A stretch of 64,000 nt of DNA from Sporomusa ovata DSM 2662 (GTDB lineage Bacteria; Bacillota; Negativicutes; Sporomusales; Sporomusaceae), in the NCBI RefSeq assembly GCF_000445445.1, contig NZ_ASXP01000005.1, forward strand, positions 62,053 through 126,052. Reading direction: 5' to 3'. The notes under the pieces are model-generated. The model was not told the DNA's origin. It did no database searches and worked only from the letters and a program-made list of their open reading frames with translations. Made by a program: the position numbers and the translations under genes. Positions 16,896-26,405 of this stretch are shown here, one piece after another (position 1 is the stretch's first letter; the number at the start of each line of letters is the position of its first letter).

Positions 16896-18477
16896 ACAGA
16901 TACTGACGACCCTGCTTGCTGTATTCCTTACCTTGCTGGTGCTCGGCTGCGGCGGATCGCCGGCAGGGCCGGATTCCCTAGCCCAAGATCAAGTCTATAC
17001 CATTGCTGATGCCACCGGCGATTACGGCTTTCCCTCACCTTTTGCTCATTATTCCCGCGGTCCCGGCTATATCCGCATGAGTATGATTTTTGATACTTTA
17101 CTATGGAAAGACGCTGACGGCTATGTTCCGGCATTGGCTGCTAAGTGGGAATATCTCGCAAACGAAAACGCTTACCTTTTCCAGCTGAACAATACAGCGA
17201 CTTGGCATGATGGTAAACAAGTAACTGTAGCAGATGTTTTATTTACGTTTGATTATCTGAAAAAATTTCCCTATCAAACAACTGATATTAGTATGATTAA
17301 CACCGTTGAAGCCATCGACAGCTCTACTGTGAAAATTATATTATCCCGCCCACACGCGCCATTTTTAGATCAAGTTGCCGGCACCATTCCGATTCTGCCC
17401 AAGCATATCTGGCAAAATATTACCGATCCTGCTCAATTCCGGCAACCAGAGGCCCTCATTGGCTCCGGTCCGTTTAAACTTGTTGATTATAACAAAGAAC
17501 AGGGTTCATATTTATATGAAGCCTATGAAGGCTATTATCAGGGAAACCCCAAATTCAAACAGCTCAAATTCATAAAAATGAATGTCGAAATGTCAACAGC
17601 TGCTTTGAAGCAGCACCAAATTGACATCGCTCAGATTCCACCGGAATTAGTCAAGCCTCTGGAACAGGCAGGTCTCAAAATTTTGACCATGCCACACGAC
17701 TGGATTGCCAAACTAGTTATCAACCACCAAAAAGAACCGTTTAATAGCACTGAATTCCGGCAGGCGTTAGCGTACGCTATTGACCGTAAGGCACTAATTG
17801 ACACCACGTTACGCGGTCAGGCACTTCCTGGTAACCCTGGCCTCATTCCGCCTGACAGCCAGTGGTACAACCCTGCTATAGCGGCAGCATACCGCTATAG
17901 TCCCGACAATGCCGCCAAACTGCTTACGCAACTTGGCTATAGCAAAACCGGCAGCTATTGGGAACAAAACGGACAACCACTGGAAGTTGAACTTCTTATT
18001 AGCGCAAGTGCCGCTTCTCCAGGTTCCCCTGGTGAACGCCAAGGTGAATTTATTAAAACGCAACTGGAACAGTTTGGCATCAAGGTAAATCTGAAAGCCC
18101 TGGAAGGTAAAACACTGGACAGTCTCATTAATGAAGGAAAGTTTGAATTGGCCTTAAACGGGCACGGTGGTTTGGGAGCTGACCCGGATTACTTAACAAA
18201 TATGATTACAGGCAAAAGTTTTAACAGCGCTCGCTACCACAAAAATGACACTCTCAACACCCTACTTGCCCGGCAAACTACACTTATGGATACTTCGGCC
18301 CGCAAACAAATTTTTGCCGAAATCCAGACTGCCTTGGCTGCCGATGTACCAGCCTTAGCCCTATATTACCCCAATTGGTACTATGCTTACAATAATCGCG
18401 CCAACTTGTACTTTACTATGCAAGGCATCGGTTCCGGCGTTCCTATACCACTTAATAAAATGTCATTTGTCAAGTAG
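16882..18477 (+). CDS. Family 5 ABC substrate-binding lipoprotein (nickel/peptide type)
   Basis: About 531 residues. A lipoprotein signal ends in LVLGCG, so the protein is lipid-anchored outside the inner membrane. The body is a family 5 extracellular solute-binding protein: the pattern VPALAAKWEYL, TWHDGKQVTVADVLFTFDYL, and ALAYAIDRKALI is typical. The family binds peptides, nickel complexes or metallophore-metal complexes. It heads a complete ABC operon with two permeases and a double ATPase, followed by two genes often seen with metal uptake. ATG 16882 is preferred (GGGGATGG nine bases upstream) over ATG 16873. Ligand identity is inference. Confidence 0.82.
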   Translation: MTGNKQILTTLLAVFLTLLVLGCGGSPAGPDSLAQDQVYTIADATGDYGFPSPFAHYSRGPGYIRMSMIFDTLLWKDADGYVPALAAKWEYLANENAYLFQLNNTATWHDGKQVTVADVLFTFDYLKKFPYQTTDISMINTVEAIDSSTVKIILSRPHAPFLDQVAGTIPILPKHIWQNITDPAQFRQPEALIGSGPFKLVDYNKEQGSYLYEAYEGYYQGNPKFKQLKFIKMNVEMSTAALKQHQIDIAQIPPELVKPLEQAGLKILTMPHDWIAKLVINHQKEPFNSTEFRQALAYAIDRKALIDTTLRGQALPGNPGLIPPDSQWYNPAIAAAYRYSPDNAAKLLTQLGYSKTGSYWEQNGQPLEVELLISASAASPGSPGERQGEFIKTQLEQFGIKVNLKALEGKTLDSLINEGKFELALNGHGGLGADPDYLTNMITGKSFNSARYHKNDTLNTLLARQTTLMDTSARKQIFAEIQTALAADVPALALYYPNWYYAYNNRANLYFTMQGIGSGVPIPLNKMSFVK

Positions 18478-18485
18478 AGGTTACT

Positions 18486-19493
18486 ATGCCTACCACCAAA
18501 ACAACCATTGACTACGCTATCGCTTTATCGACTATTCTCGTTCTTAACTTCATATTGCCCCGGCTGCTGCCAGGCGACCCGCTGCAAGCCATTTATGGCG
18601 ATGAAGCATTAATGGTCATGACACCGGCAATGCAAACTGAGCTTATTCATCGTTTTGCCCTTGACCAGACCTGGTCAGAACAATTTGTTGCCTATATACA
18701 GGCACTTTTACGCGCCGACCTGGGATATTCTTACTTTTACCACACTTCTGTCGTCAGTGTAATTGCCGGGGTACTGCCCTGGACACTACTGTTAACTGGT
18801 TTAGCTTTTGTACTTTCCACCCTGCTTGGCAGCTTGCTGGGAATAGAATCCGGCTTCCAACGGAGTAGTAAACAAGATGGTCATTTGCTGGGAATCATGA
18901 TGTTTATCAGCGGTTTTCCCGACTTTTTTGCCGGCATAGTGCTGCTGCTGATTTTTGGTGTCTGGCTGGCCTGGCTGCCTTTGTCCGGTGCGCTTACTCC
19001 CTATAGCGGGTTCACAGGTTTAAAGCTAGTTGCTGACATTGCGCAGCATTTAACGCTGCCATTGGCAGCACTAGTGCTTGTCCGGATGACTGCCGCCTAC
19101 TTGTTTTCCCGTGGAGCTATGGTTGGCGTTATGGGAGAATCTTTTATCCGGACAGCACGCGCTAAAGGCTGTCCGGACATAGCCATTCGCTATCGTCATG
19201 CGGCGCGCTCAGCGCTGCTGCCAATGGTTACCGCTGCCGGCCTCAGCTTCACGCATGTGGTAAGCAATGTTTTATTTATTGAGACAGTCTTTTCCTACCC
19301 TGGACTTGGCTCTTTACTCTATAAAGCCGTTCTTACCCGTGACTACCCGCTGCTGCAAGGAATTTTGCTGCTGGCCGCTGTGCTGGTGCTGGTCGTTAAC
19401 TTTGTCACAGACCTGCTCTGCGCCCGACTTGACCCTCGCTTATCAGTACCATCGCCAAAAGTAAGGAGAGATAATCGTGCATATCCGGTATGA
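18486..19493 (+). CDS. ABC permease, DppB/NikB type
   Basis: 335-residue inner-membrane permease with about six helices. It has the family's N-terminal LPRLLPGDPLQAIYGDEA motif, the long periplasmic part, and the cytoplasmic EAA loop RTARAKGCPDIAIRYRHAAR. Pairs with the next gene to form the pore of the importer. Ribosome site GAGG precedes ATG 18486. Overlaps the next gene by 17 bases. Confidence 0.85.
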   Translation: MPTTKTTIDYAIALSTILVLNFILPRLLPGDPLQAIYGDEALMVMTPAMQTELIHRFALDQTWSEQFVAYIQALLRADLGYSYFYHTSVVSVIAGVLPWTLLLTGLAFVLSTLLGSLLGIESGFQRSSKQDGHLLGIMMFISGFPDFFAGIVLLLIFGVWLAWLPLSGALTPYSGFTGLKLVADIAQHLTLPLAALVLVRMTAAYLFSRGAMVGVMGESFIRTARAKGCPDIAIRYRHAARSALLPMVTAAGLSFTHVVSNVLFIETVFSYPGLGSLLYKAVLTRDYPLLQGILLLAAVLVLVVNFVTDLLCARLDPRLSVPSPKVRRDNRAYPV

Positions 19494-20319
19494 TATTGAG
19501 CTGACAGACAGTAACTTTGGCCGCTTAGGTTTGTCGCTGCTGTTTACGTCCTTCATCGCCGCCCTGCTGGCCCCGGTTCTTACCAACTCTAGTCCTACCG
19601 CTTATACAGGCGATATTTTTCACCCTCCCTGTACCAAATACTGGCTGGGAACCAATGAGGTCGGACAGGATATCTGGACTCAACTCCTTTATGGTGCCCG
19701 TACCTCACTTAGTATTGCCGGGGGTACGGCATTTATGGCGGTCACCTTAAGCTTGCTGGCTGGTGGCCTGTCCGCTCTCTACGGCGGCCTTTGTGACCGA
19801 ACCATTATGCGCATTGTTGATATATGGCTGGTTATTCCACCTATTATTGTCATTATTTTGTTTGCCGCTTATCTACACCCAAGCATAGTTTTACTAATAA
19901 TGCTATTAGCTGCCTTTATGTGGCCTGACGGAACCCGGATTGTGCGAGCTCAAACACTAGCCCTAAAGACCAAAGCCAATTATGCTGCCGCCACTACTTT
20001 TGGCGCTACTAAGCAATATCTGCTCAGAAAACACGTACTCCCCGATCTTGGGCCTACGCTCATAGCACTGTTTATTCATTATGCCCGCCGCGCCATCTTT
20101 ATGGAAGCCGGGTTGTCTTTCCTGGGTATCAGTGATCCCAGTCTTATCAGTTGGGGGAAAATGATGCAGCAGGCCCTGGCATTCACCTACCTCGACGTGT
20201 GGCAGTGGTGGCTAATACCACCTGGTTTGGCAGTATCACTCACCATTGCCGGGCTGGCCTTTACCGGTCTGGCACTTGAAACCGCCCTTGATCCCCGGCT
20301 GCGTTCAGAAAAGAGGTAA
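19477..20319 (+). CDS. ABC permease, DppC/NikC type
   Basis: 280 residues. The block KYWLGTNEVGQDIWTQLLYG near residue 50 is the DppC/NikC signature (LGTDxxGRD). The EAA loop ALKTKANYAAATTFGATKQY and SFLGISDPSLISWGKMM also fit. The GTG start at 19477 is preceded by AAGGAGAG. Second half of the pore of this importer. Confidence 0.85.
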   Translation: MHIRYDIELTDSNFGRLGLSLLFTSFIAALLAPVLTNSSPTAYTGDIFHPPCTKYWLGTNEVGQDIWTQLLYGARTSLSIAGGTAFMAVTLSLLAGGLSALYGGLCDRTIMRIVDIWLVIPPIIVIILFAAYLHPSIVLLIMLLAAFMWPDGTRIVRAQTLALKTKANYAAATTFGATKQYLLRKHVLPDLGPTLIALFIHYARRAIFMEAGLSFLGISDPSLISWGKMMQQALAFTYLDVWQWWLIPPGLAVSLTIAGLAFTGLALETALDPRLRSEKR

Positions 20320-20321
20320 TC

Positions 20322-21998
20322 ATGGAACAAGAAAAGACCATACTTGACATTCAAAATCTTCATGTCAGCTATGACGGCACAGACATACTCAAAGATATTA
20401 ATCTAACTCTGAAAACCAACCAAACACTGGCTATCATCGGTGAATCCGGCGCCGGCAAAAGTTCACTCGCACTTGCCATTTCCGGACTTTGCGCCGGTAG
20501 CACCACAGGCACAGTGCTGTTTCAAAATAAGAACTTGCTCGCAGCCACCGAGGCTGAGTTGCGTCACCTTAGGGGTAAAGACATTTCCCTGGTTTTCCAA
20601 AATACCGACAATGCCTTACACCCTTTATACACGGTTGCCGAACAAATAACAGAAGCCATTATTCTGCATAAGGATATTGCAAAACCGTCCGCCTACCAGT
20701 TAGCCTTACAAGCCTTGGCCGAAATTGGACTGACCGACAGGCTGGCTACTGCATATCCACATGAATTAAGCGGTGGGCAGCAGCAGCGAGCGCTTATTGC
20801 GATGGCTCTTGTCAACAACCCTGAGCTATTACTGCTGGATGAACCTACTGCGTCCCTTGACCCGCTTACCAAACAAGAGATTACCACTCTCCTACAACAA
20901 TCAACCGCCGGACGCGCAGTTATCCTTATTACCCATGACATTGCCACCGCCGCTGAACTGGCTGATACTGTTGCCGTGCTGTATGGCGGCAGGATTATTG
21001 AACTAGGCCCGGCCAGAGCAATATTAGAAAATCCCCGCCACCCGTACACACGCGGTCTTCTTCGAGCCTACCCCAACATGACGACAGTCAAAGACTTCCA
21101 GGGCATTCCCGGCACCATGCAACATAATCTTCCTGGCTGTCCTTTTCAGCCACGCTGTACCCAACGGCTGAATAGCTGCAACGCCAGTATGCCAGAGCTC
21201 GCCTTGACTGACGGGCGCGGACTCGCCTGTCACCGTGGTGGCATTGTACCTGTGCTTCAGGTAACAAACCTAACCAAGGCCTGGGATGAACACCAGGCTG
21301 TACAGGATCTAACACTTACTTTGTATGAAGGTGAAACACTGGCCATTGTTGGCGAAAGCGGTTCAGGAAAAACCACACTGGCAAAAACCATTATGGGACT
21401 TACACCCCCGACCACAGGTAATATCCACCTTAACGGAGTCAAAATCACGGAACGCAACCAAGATTTTTATAAACAAATTCAACTGGTCTTTCAGAATCCC
21501 AAAGAGGCGCTCAGCCACCGCCTGACTGTCTGCCAGCTAATCAAAGAACCTCTTGACATTCAAAAAATCGGTTCTGAAACAGACAGACAAACTGCTGTCA
21601 AACAGCTGCTCAACGAAGTTGAACTACCAACAGATAATGCCTTTCTCCATAAATATCCACATCAACTAAGTGGCGGGGAAGCTCAACGGGTAGTCATTGC
21701 CCGTGCCCTGGCCTTAAACCCGAAAATACTTATTGCTGATGAACCGACCTCAGCACTGGATGCCAGCGTCCAAGCCAAAGTAATCAAGTTATTGCTCAAT
21801 CTTCAGGAAGATCGCGGCCTGGCCATGTTATTTATTACCCACGACATTGCTCTGGCCAGAAAAATCAGTGACCGCCTGGCTGTTATGAAGAATGGCAAAA
21901 TTGTGGAAGAAGGACTAACCCATCTACTAATTGCCGCCCCGACGCACCAATATACCCAAAAACTGCTGGCTGTGGCGGCCCGCATCAACTGGCGCTAA
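20322..21998 (+). CDS. Fused double ATPase (NikD-NikE / OppD-OppF type)
   Basis: 558 residues containing two complete ABC ATPase domains in one chain. Domain 1 has Walker A GESGAGKSS (about 40), signature LSGGQQQR and Walker B LLLLDEPT, then the OppD-type cysteine segment GCPFQPRC near 268. Domain 2 has GESGSGKTT (about 343), LSGGEAQR and ILIADEPTSALD. The fusion gives a single energiser for both permeases, whereas the paralogous system at 43-48 kb keeps two separate ATPase genes. Confidence 0.87.
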   Translation: MEQEKTILDIQNLHVSYDGTDILKDINLTLKTNQTLAIIGESGAGKSSLALAISGLCAGSTTGTVLFQNKNLLAATEAELRHLRGKDISLVFQNTDNALHPLYTVAEQITEAIILHKDIAKPSAYQLALQALAEIGLTDRLATAYPHELSGGQQQRALIAMALVNNPELLLLDEPTASLDPLTKQEITTLLQQSTAGRAVILITHDIATAAELADTVAVLYGGRIIELGPARAILENPRHPYTRGLLRAYPNMTTVKDFQGIPGTMQHNLPGCPFQPRCTQRLNSCNASMPELALTDGRGLACHRGGIVPVLQVTNLTKAWDEHQAVQDLTLTLYEGETLAIVGESGSGKTTLAKTIMGLTPPTTGNIHLNGVKITERNQDFYKQIQLVFQNPKEALSHRLTVCQLIKEPLDIQKIGSETDRQTAVKQLLNEVELPTDNAFLHKYPHQLSGGEAQRVVIARALALNPKILIADEPTSALDASVQAKVIKLLLNLQEDRGLAMLFITHDIALARKISDRLAVMKNGKIVEEGLTHLLIAAPTHQYTQKLLAVAARINWR

Positions 21999-22087
21999 GA
22001 CTATGGACTCTGAATATATTTAAGAATATTCTTGTTTACCGGCCATATACTATACCAATTGATTACCAATTAACAGGAGGTTCCGGT

Positions 22088-23020
22088 ATGCAGGATTTTA
22101 ATACAATTTTCCTTAGTATTATTATTGAAGCACTTCCGCTGGTACTTGTGGGAGTGTTTGTTTCTGCCTTTATTCACTTGTTTATTCCGGCAGAATGGAT
22201 TCAGCGGATATTACCCCGAAAACGCCTAACAGGCATCATCGCTGCCTGTTTTCTTGGTTTATTCTTACCGCTCTGCGAATGCGGAATGGTACCTATCGTA
22301 CGCCGGTTAATTCACAAAGGGATACCACCCTATATTGCCATAGCCTTTATGCTATCTGCTCCCATCATCAACCCGCTTGTCGCCTGGTCTACTTACCTGG
22401 CTTTTTCTGCATTTCCGTCTATGGTTCTCTATCGGCTAATTGGAGCTTTTATCGCTGTTGTTATTATTGCATTCATCATTAGCACCAGCCAGAACCGCCT
22501 GATACTTTCCAGCGGCGAAGCAGCAGCTACCTCCGACTGCTGCGGTCATCATACTCACCGGCCTCCCAACTCAAATTCCAGCTTTCAAAGTACCCTGCGT
22601 GCTATGCTCTATCATGCCTGTGACGATTTTTTTGACATGGGCCGGTTTCTGCTCATAGGTTCTTTCCTGGCCGCTTTAATTCAGACAACTGTACCGCGCC
22701 TGACTCTCTTGTCTTTTGGCCAGGATCCTGGTTATTCCGTTGGCGGCATGATGCTTTTTGCTTTTCTGATCTCAGTATGTTCCCAAGCCGATGCTTTTAT
22801 TGTCGCCCCCTTCCTGGAACATTTTAATACCGGATCACTGGCAGCCTTTCTGATCTTCGGACCAATGCTTGATATCAAAAACACCGCTATGTTGCTTACT
22901 ATTTTCAAGCCACTATTCACCCTTAAGCTTGTCTTGCTCATTACAGCAACTGTATTTGGCATATGCTTATCTATGGTTTACTTTCCTCAACTATGGGAGG
23001 TGATTTGTTTTGTACATTAA
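22088..23020 (+). CDS. DUF318 (YraQ-type) permease
   Basis: 310 residues, about eight membrane helices. The family marks are the CECGMVP motif after helix 2 and MLSAPIINPLVAW. A cytoplasmic loop near residue 152 is Cys/His rich (DCCGHHTH), suitable for binding a soft or transition metal. DUF318 permeases with TIGR03943 partners are often found in metal-regulated loci (family knowledge); transport substrate is unproven. AGGAGG lies six bases before ATG 22088. It is 89 bases after the double ATPase and overlaps the next gene. Confidence 0.8.
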   Translation: MQDFNTIFLSIIIEALPLVLVGVFVSAFIHLFIPAEWIQRILPRKRLTGIIAACFLGLFLPLCECGMVPIVRRLIHKGIPPYIAIAFMLSAPIINPLVAWSTYLAFSAFPSMVLYRLIGAFIAVVIIAFIISTSQNRLILSSGEAAATSDCCGHHTHRPPNSNSSFQSTLRAMLYHACDDFFDMGRFLLIGSFLAALIQTTVPRLTLLSFGQDPGYSVGGMMLFAFLISVCSQADAFIVAPFLEHFNTGSLAAFLIFGPMLDIKNTAMLLTIFKPLFTLKLVLLITATVFGICLSMVYFPQLWEVICFVH

Positions 23021-23765
23021 ACTATCAGGACAAAATCTGTTAAAGCTCCTTGTGCTCATGGGGTTTAGCCTGCTATTTTATATCACGCTAACAACACCGG
23101 GCTTGTCACAGGTAATCCATCCGCAATTCATCTGGAATGCTAAACTAGGATTTACGTTGCTTGTGGTACTGACAATAATTCAGATGTTCAAAACACTCGA
23201 CTGGCGTCATAACATCACCTGCGGTTGTCACCATAAAACCGGTCAACTAGCTTATATTGTATTTGTTGGTACACTAATTCTAGGCCTACTTGTTCCCATC
23301 AGCCCACTTGGCTCGGCAACCGCCTCACAAAAAGGTGTAAAGTTCATGCAGGCTGACACCAGCGTACCGGTGAGCTTACCCATATTGCCAGCAGATAGCC
23401 AGCCTGAATTGGAAATAACTGCTGAAAATCATGTCAAATATATAACTGCTTTCTATGAAAACAATACGGCTTTTATTGGGAAAAACATCAGCCTAAAAGG
23501 TTTTGTTTACCGGCCGGATCAAACACCGGCCCGGCATTTTTTCGTCGCCCGGTTTGAAATATCCTGCTGCGCTGCCGATGCCGTTCCCAGTGGACTTTTT
23601 ATAGAGTGGGATGACAGTCAAAGCATAAAAAGCGACAGTTGGGTAGAGATCCATGGTAAATTAGCTACCTTTACTTATCTAGGAAATAAATTACCAGTAG
23701 TTAAAGCCACACAAGTTATCCCTATCAAACCATTGGCAACTCCTTATGTGTATGTCAACAACTAA
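23010..23765 (+). CDS. TIGR03943-family membrane protein
   Basis: 251 residues. Two N-terminal membrane helices, a short loop with CGCHH, a third helix, then a soluble domain on the outer side including RFEISCCAADAVPSGL, the conserved CC segment of TIGR03943. It is the usual partner of DUF318 permeases. TTG 23010 is preceded by GGAGGTGA and overlaps the permease stop by 11 bases. The Cys/His groups fit metal binding. Function is not established. Confidence 0.78.
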   Translation: MYIKLSGQNLLKLLVLMGFSLLFYITLTTPGLSQVIHPQFIWNAKLGFTLLVVLTIIQMFKTLDWRHNITCGCHHKTGQLAYIVFVGTLILGLLVPISPLGSATASQKGVKFMQADTSVPVSLPILPADSQPELEITAENHVKYITAFYENNTAFIGKNISLKGFVYRPDQTPARHFFVARFEISCCAADAVPSGLFIEWDDSQSIKSDSWVEIHGKLATFTYLGNKLPVVKATQVIPIKPLATPYVYVNN

Positions 23766-23877
23766 ATTTTAAATGCCAATTTGATACGGTAAACTATGCG
23801 TGTAGCAGGAAAAGTAAACCATAAGCCCGAAATATTTTTTTTGCCTAAACAATTTTTTTAAGACAGGAGCTCATGTC

Positions 23878-24642
23878 ATGCAGTATGACCTACTCAACAA
23901 AGTGGCCGTTATTACCGGTGGAACCTCTGGTATTGGTTTATCTACTGCCAACCTTTTTTTATCCAATGGCGCAAAGGTTGTTATCGTCGGTCGTGATTCT
24001 ACAAAGGGTCAGGCAGCAAAGCAATCCCTGGCAACAATTTCAAATACTATTGACTATGTGCAGGGAGACATTTCCCGTCCTGCAGACTGCGTTAACATAA
24101 TAGAACAAGCATCCACCATCTTTGGAAACCTTGATATTTTGGTGAATTCAGCTGGTATCTATCAAGAAAATTTAATTTCTGATGTCAGTGAAGAAGATTA
24201 TAATACTATTATGGATGTCAATGTAAAAGGTGTTTATTTCATGTGCAAGACCGCTTTACCCGAACTGCGCAAAGCCGGTGGAGGCTCGATCATCAACCTC
24301 GCTTCTGATGCAGGAATCAATGGCAATCTCTTGTGTACCGCCTACTGCGCTTCCAAAGGAGCAGTCATTGCACTTACCAAGGCATTAGCTTTAGAATGCG
24401 CCCCTTATAATATCCGCGCCAATTGTGTATGCCCTGGCGATGTGGCTACACCGCTGCTGGACCGTCAGCTTACCGCTCCCAATAACATCTGTACTCTATC
24501 AGATATAGCAAATTTATACCCACTTGGCCGCATTGCACAACCTTCAGAAGTTGCCCACGTTATTTCCTTTTTAGCTTCTGCCGCTGCATCCTTTGTCACT
24601 GGTGCAGTGTGGACGGTCGATGGCGGATTAACTGCCTGTTAA
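23878..24642 (+). CDS. Short-chain dehydrogenase/reductase
   Basis: 254 residues, classical SDR length. Cofactor motif TGGTSGIG near residue 14, NSAG at about 89, catalytic Ser in NLASDAG and the YCASK active-site motif. The C-terminal VDGG tail fits FabG-like enzymes that reduce a carbonyl using NAD(P)H. AGGAG lies upstream of ATG 23878. It is convergent with the GNAT gene, so probably its own unit. Substrate unknown. Confidence 0.83.
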   Translation: MQYDLLNKVAVITGGTSGIGLSTANLFLSNGAKVVIVGRDSTKGQAAKQSLATISNTIDYVQGDISRPADCVNIIEQASTIFGNLDILVNSAGIYQENLISDVSEEDYNTIMDVNVKGVYFMCKTALPELRKAGGGSIINLASDAGINGNLLCTAYCASKGAVIALTKALALECAPYNIRANCVCPGDVATPLLDRQLTAPNNICTLSDIANLYPLGRIAQPSEVAHVISFLASAAASFVTGAVWTVDGGLTAC

Positions 24643-24643
24643 T

Positions 24644-25183
24644 TTAAAAAATAGGCGAACATTGCTGAGTTAACCGTTTATCCATATATACAGTCTCAAG
24701 ATCGCCTGGTTTCTCCTTTCGGATTATATAGCCCTGACTTAGCCAAAATGGAAAACCACCAGGTAAAAACCTATGGGTATGAAGACAAATCGCCTGATAG
24801 CCATATTGCTGGCAATATTCTTCAATGGCAGCCACCAATTTACCGGCAATCCCCTGGCGACGCAGTGAGCTATTCACATAACAACGGGACAACTCAGCAG
24901 TGGCTGGTACATCATAACAGCCACGAACCATCTCAATCCTATCATCATAAGGTCTGATAGCGACCGTTCCAACAACTTGTCCGCTACTTTCAAAGGCAGC
25001 AAACATGACTGAGTTATCAGGTATAACATAGGCTTCTTCCATGTTAGCAAGGTCCCAGCGTACTGCGACATCAGGTATATTGGGATACACCTCTTTCAGC
25101 ATGGGAATGATGAAATCAAGTGCGGGTACAATATCTTCTGCCGTAATCTTGCGAATAGTACAATTTTTATGTTTAATTTCTAT
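24644..25183 (-). CDS. GNAT N-acetyltransferase with no standard start codon
   Basis: The acetyltransferase fold is visible: VVGTVAIRPYDDRIEM, then the acetyl-CoA loop RRQGIAGKLVAAIEEYCQ and the C-terminal LPGGFPFWLSQGY. From ATG 25102 the first beta strand would be missing. Translation of the upstream in-frame DNA gives a natural GNAT N-terminus (TIRKITAEDIVPALDF), but between the upstream stop at 25204 and 25102 there is no ATG, GTG or TTG. AAGGAGAGG is placed seven bases before an ATA at 25183, so an ATA or ATT start is likely. The gene has an NTGAA-hairpin leader, suggesting metal-related control. Confidence 0.72.
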   Translation of the reverse strand: MEIKHKNCTIRKITAEDIVPALDFIIPMLKEVYPNIPDVAVRWDLANMEEAYVIPDNSVMFAAFESSGQVVGTVAIRPYDDRIEMVRGCYDVPATAELSRCYVNSSLRRQGIAGKLVAAIEEYCQQYGYQAICLHTHRFLPGGFPFWLSQGYIIRKEKPGDLETVYMDKRLTQQCSPIF

Positions 25184-25299
25184 GCGAATCCCTCTCCTTT
25201 TTCACATCTAGCATTTAACCCAACATAACCACACTGCCAGCATTATACTAGTAGCTCACATTCTCAGCAAAGTATAGACCACAGAATAAAAACAAAAAT

Positions 25300-25453
25300 G
25301 GTATGAAAAACCAAAAGGATTTTGCATCCTTAGCGGCTTCATACCGATTTCCATTTTATTTAACTTTCCATTATATGTATTAGTTTCATATGCAAGAGTT
25401 TTCATAACCCTTATTTCATGGATTATTATATACTGATACCCGATTTTTGTAAA
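25300..25453 (-). promoter_or_regulatory. Promoter and NTGAA-hairpin attenuator of the GNAT gene
   Basis: Minus-strand TTTACA (25448-25453), 17-base spacer, TATAAT (25425-25430). Hairpin A AAGGGTT-ATGAA-AACTCTT (25394-25412) is a seven-bp stem with one G-U pair. Hairpin B CGGT-ATGAA-GCCG (25334-25346) overlaps the terminator, GGTATGAAGCC pairing with GGTTTTTCATACC and then a T-rich tract (25300-25345). This is the clearest example of the family because both hairpins have the same ATGAA pentaloop. It may also end CDF transcription. Confidence 0.75.
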
Positions 25454-25477
25454 TAGCGCAGCTACTACCTTTTATAT

Positions 25478-26389
25478 CTATATCAACTTTTGCATGCACT
25501 GGTAATCTGAGGTTTCAATCTGAATCGCTGCTTGCTGAATCTTAAACTTTTCGCGTATAGTGTTTGTAGCCTGCATTAGTATATTCTGCCCATCTGCTGC
25601 AGCCTCAGCAACTAAGTGACAACTCAGCGCATTACAGCCGCTTGTCAGACTCCACACCCGCAGCTCGTGGACCTCACTGACACCGCTGATCGCAGCAAGA
25701 TCGCTTTTGATTTGACTGGCATCCATATTCAGTGGTACTCCCTCCATAAGAATATGCAACGCCTGTTTGGCCACTTTCCAGGCCCCTTTACTGATGACAA
25801 CTGCAACTAGCATGCTGACAATTGGGTCAACCAAGTACCAGGAGTAAAACTGCATAAGTACCCCGGCAACGATGGCCCCGACCGAACTTAAAGCATCACC
25901 AATAACATGCAAATACGCACTGCGCATATTGATATTTTCCTGAACATCACCCTGTTTTAAGAGGGCCACTGCGCTTATAATATTGGCCAGCATCCCTACA
26001 AAGGCAATGGCCATCATCGAGATGCTATCAACAGCCTGGGGTTGCTGAAACCGTTTAAACGCTTCCACAATAATAAATCCTGATATAACGAACAGGGTTA
26101 TAGCATTAAATAAGGCCGCTAAGATTTCAAATCGCTGATAGCCAAAGGTTTTCCTTAGTGACGGCGGTTTAGCGGCAACCGTAATTGCCAGCAAGCTAAG
26201 CGCCAGTGAGCTTACGTCACTTAACATATGCCCTGAATCAGACAGGAGCGCCAGGCTATTGGTAACCAAACCACCAATGAACTCCAGCAACATTATACCG
26301 AATGTTACAATCAGGGCAATCCCTAATCCACGCTTATTATTATGCCCTGGCTCTCCATAATGCTCTTGGCCATGATGATGTGAACTCAT
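25478..26389 (-). CDS. Cation diffusion facilitator (CzcD-like)
   Basis: About 303 residues with six membrane helices and a C-terminal cytoplasmic domain. A His-rich N-terminus (SSHHHGQEHYGEPGH) precedes helix 1. Helix 2 holds LLSDSGHMLSDV and helix 5 AYLHVIGDALSS, giving the His-Asp pairs of zinc-type CDF exporters. It removes Zn, Co or Ni from the cytoplasm in exchange for protons. ATG 26389 with AGGGGG ten bases upstream is the likely start; an earlier ATG at 26422 lies in the regulator. It is co-transcribed with a MarR regulator. Confidence 0.87.
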   Translation of the reverse strand: MSSHHHGQEHYGEPGHNNKRGLGIALIVTFGIMLLEFIGGLVTNSLALLSDSGHMLSDVSSLALSLLAITVAAKPPSLRKTFGYQRFEILAALFNAITLFVISGFIIVEAFKRFQQPQAVDSISMMAIAFVGMLANIISAVALLKQGDVQENINMRSAYLHVIGDALSSVGAIVAGVLMQFYSWYLVDPIVSMLVAVVISKGAWKVAKQALHILMEGVPLNMDASQIKSDLAAISGVSEVHELRVWSLTSGCNALSCHLVAEAAADGQNILMQATNTIREKFKIQQAAIQIETSDYQCMQKLI

Positions 26390-26405
26390 CAAATGTAACC
26401 CCCTA

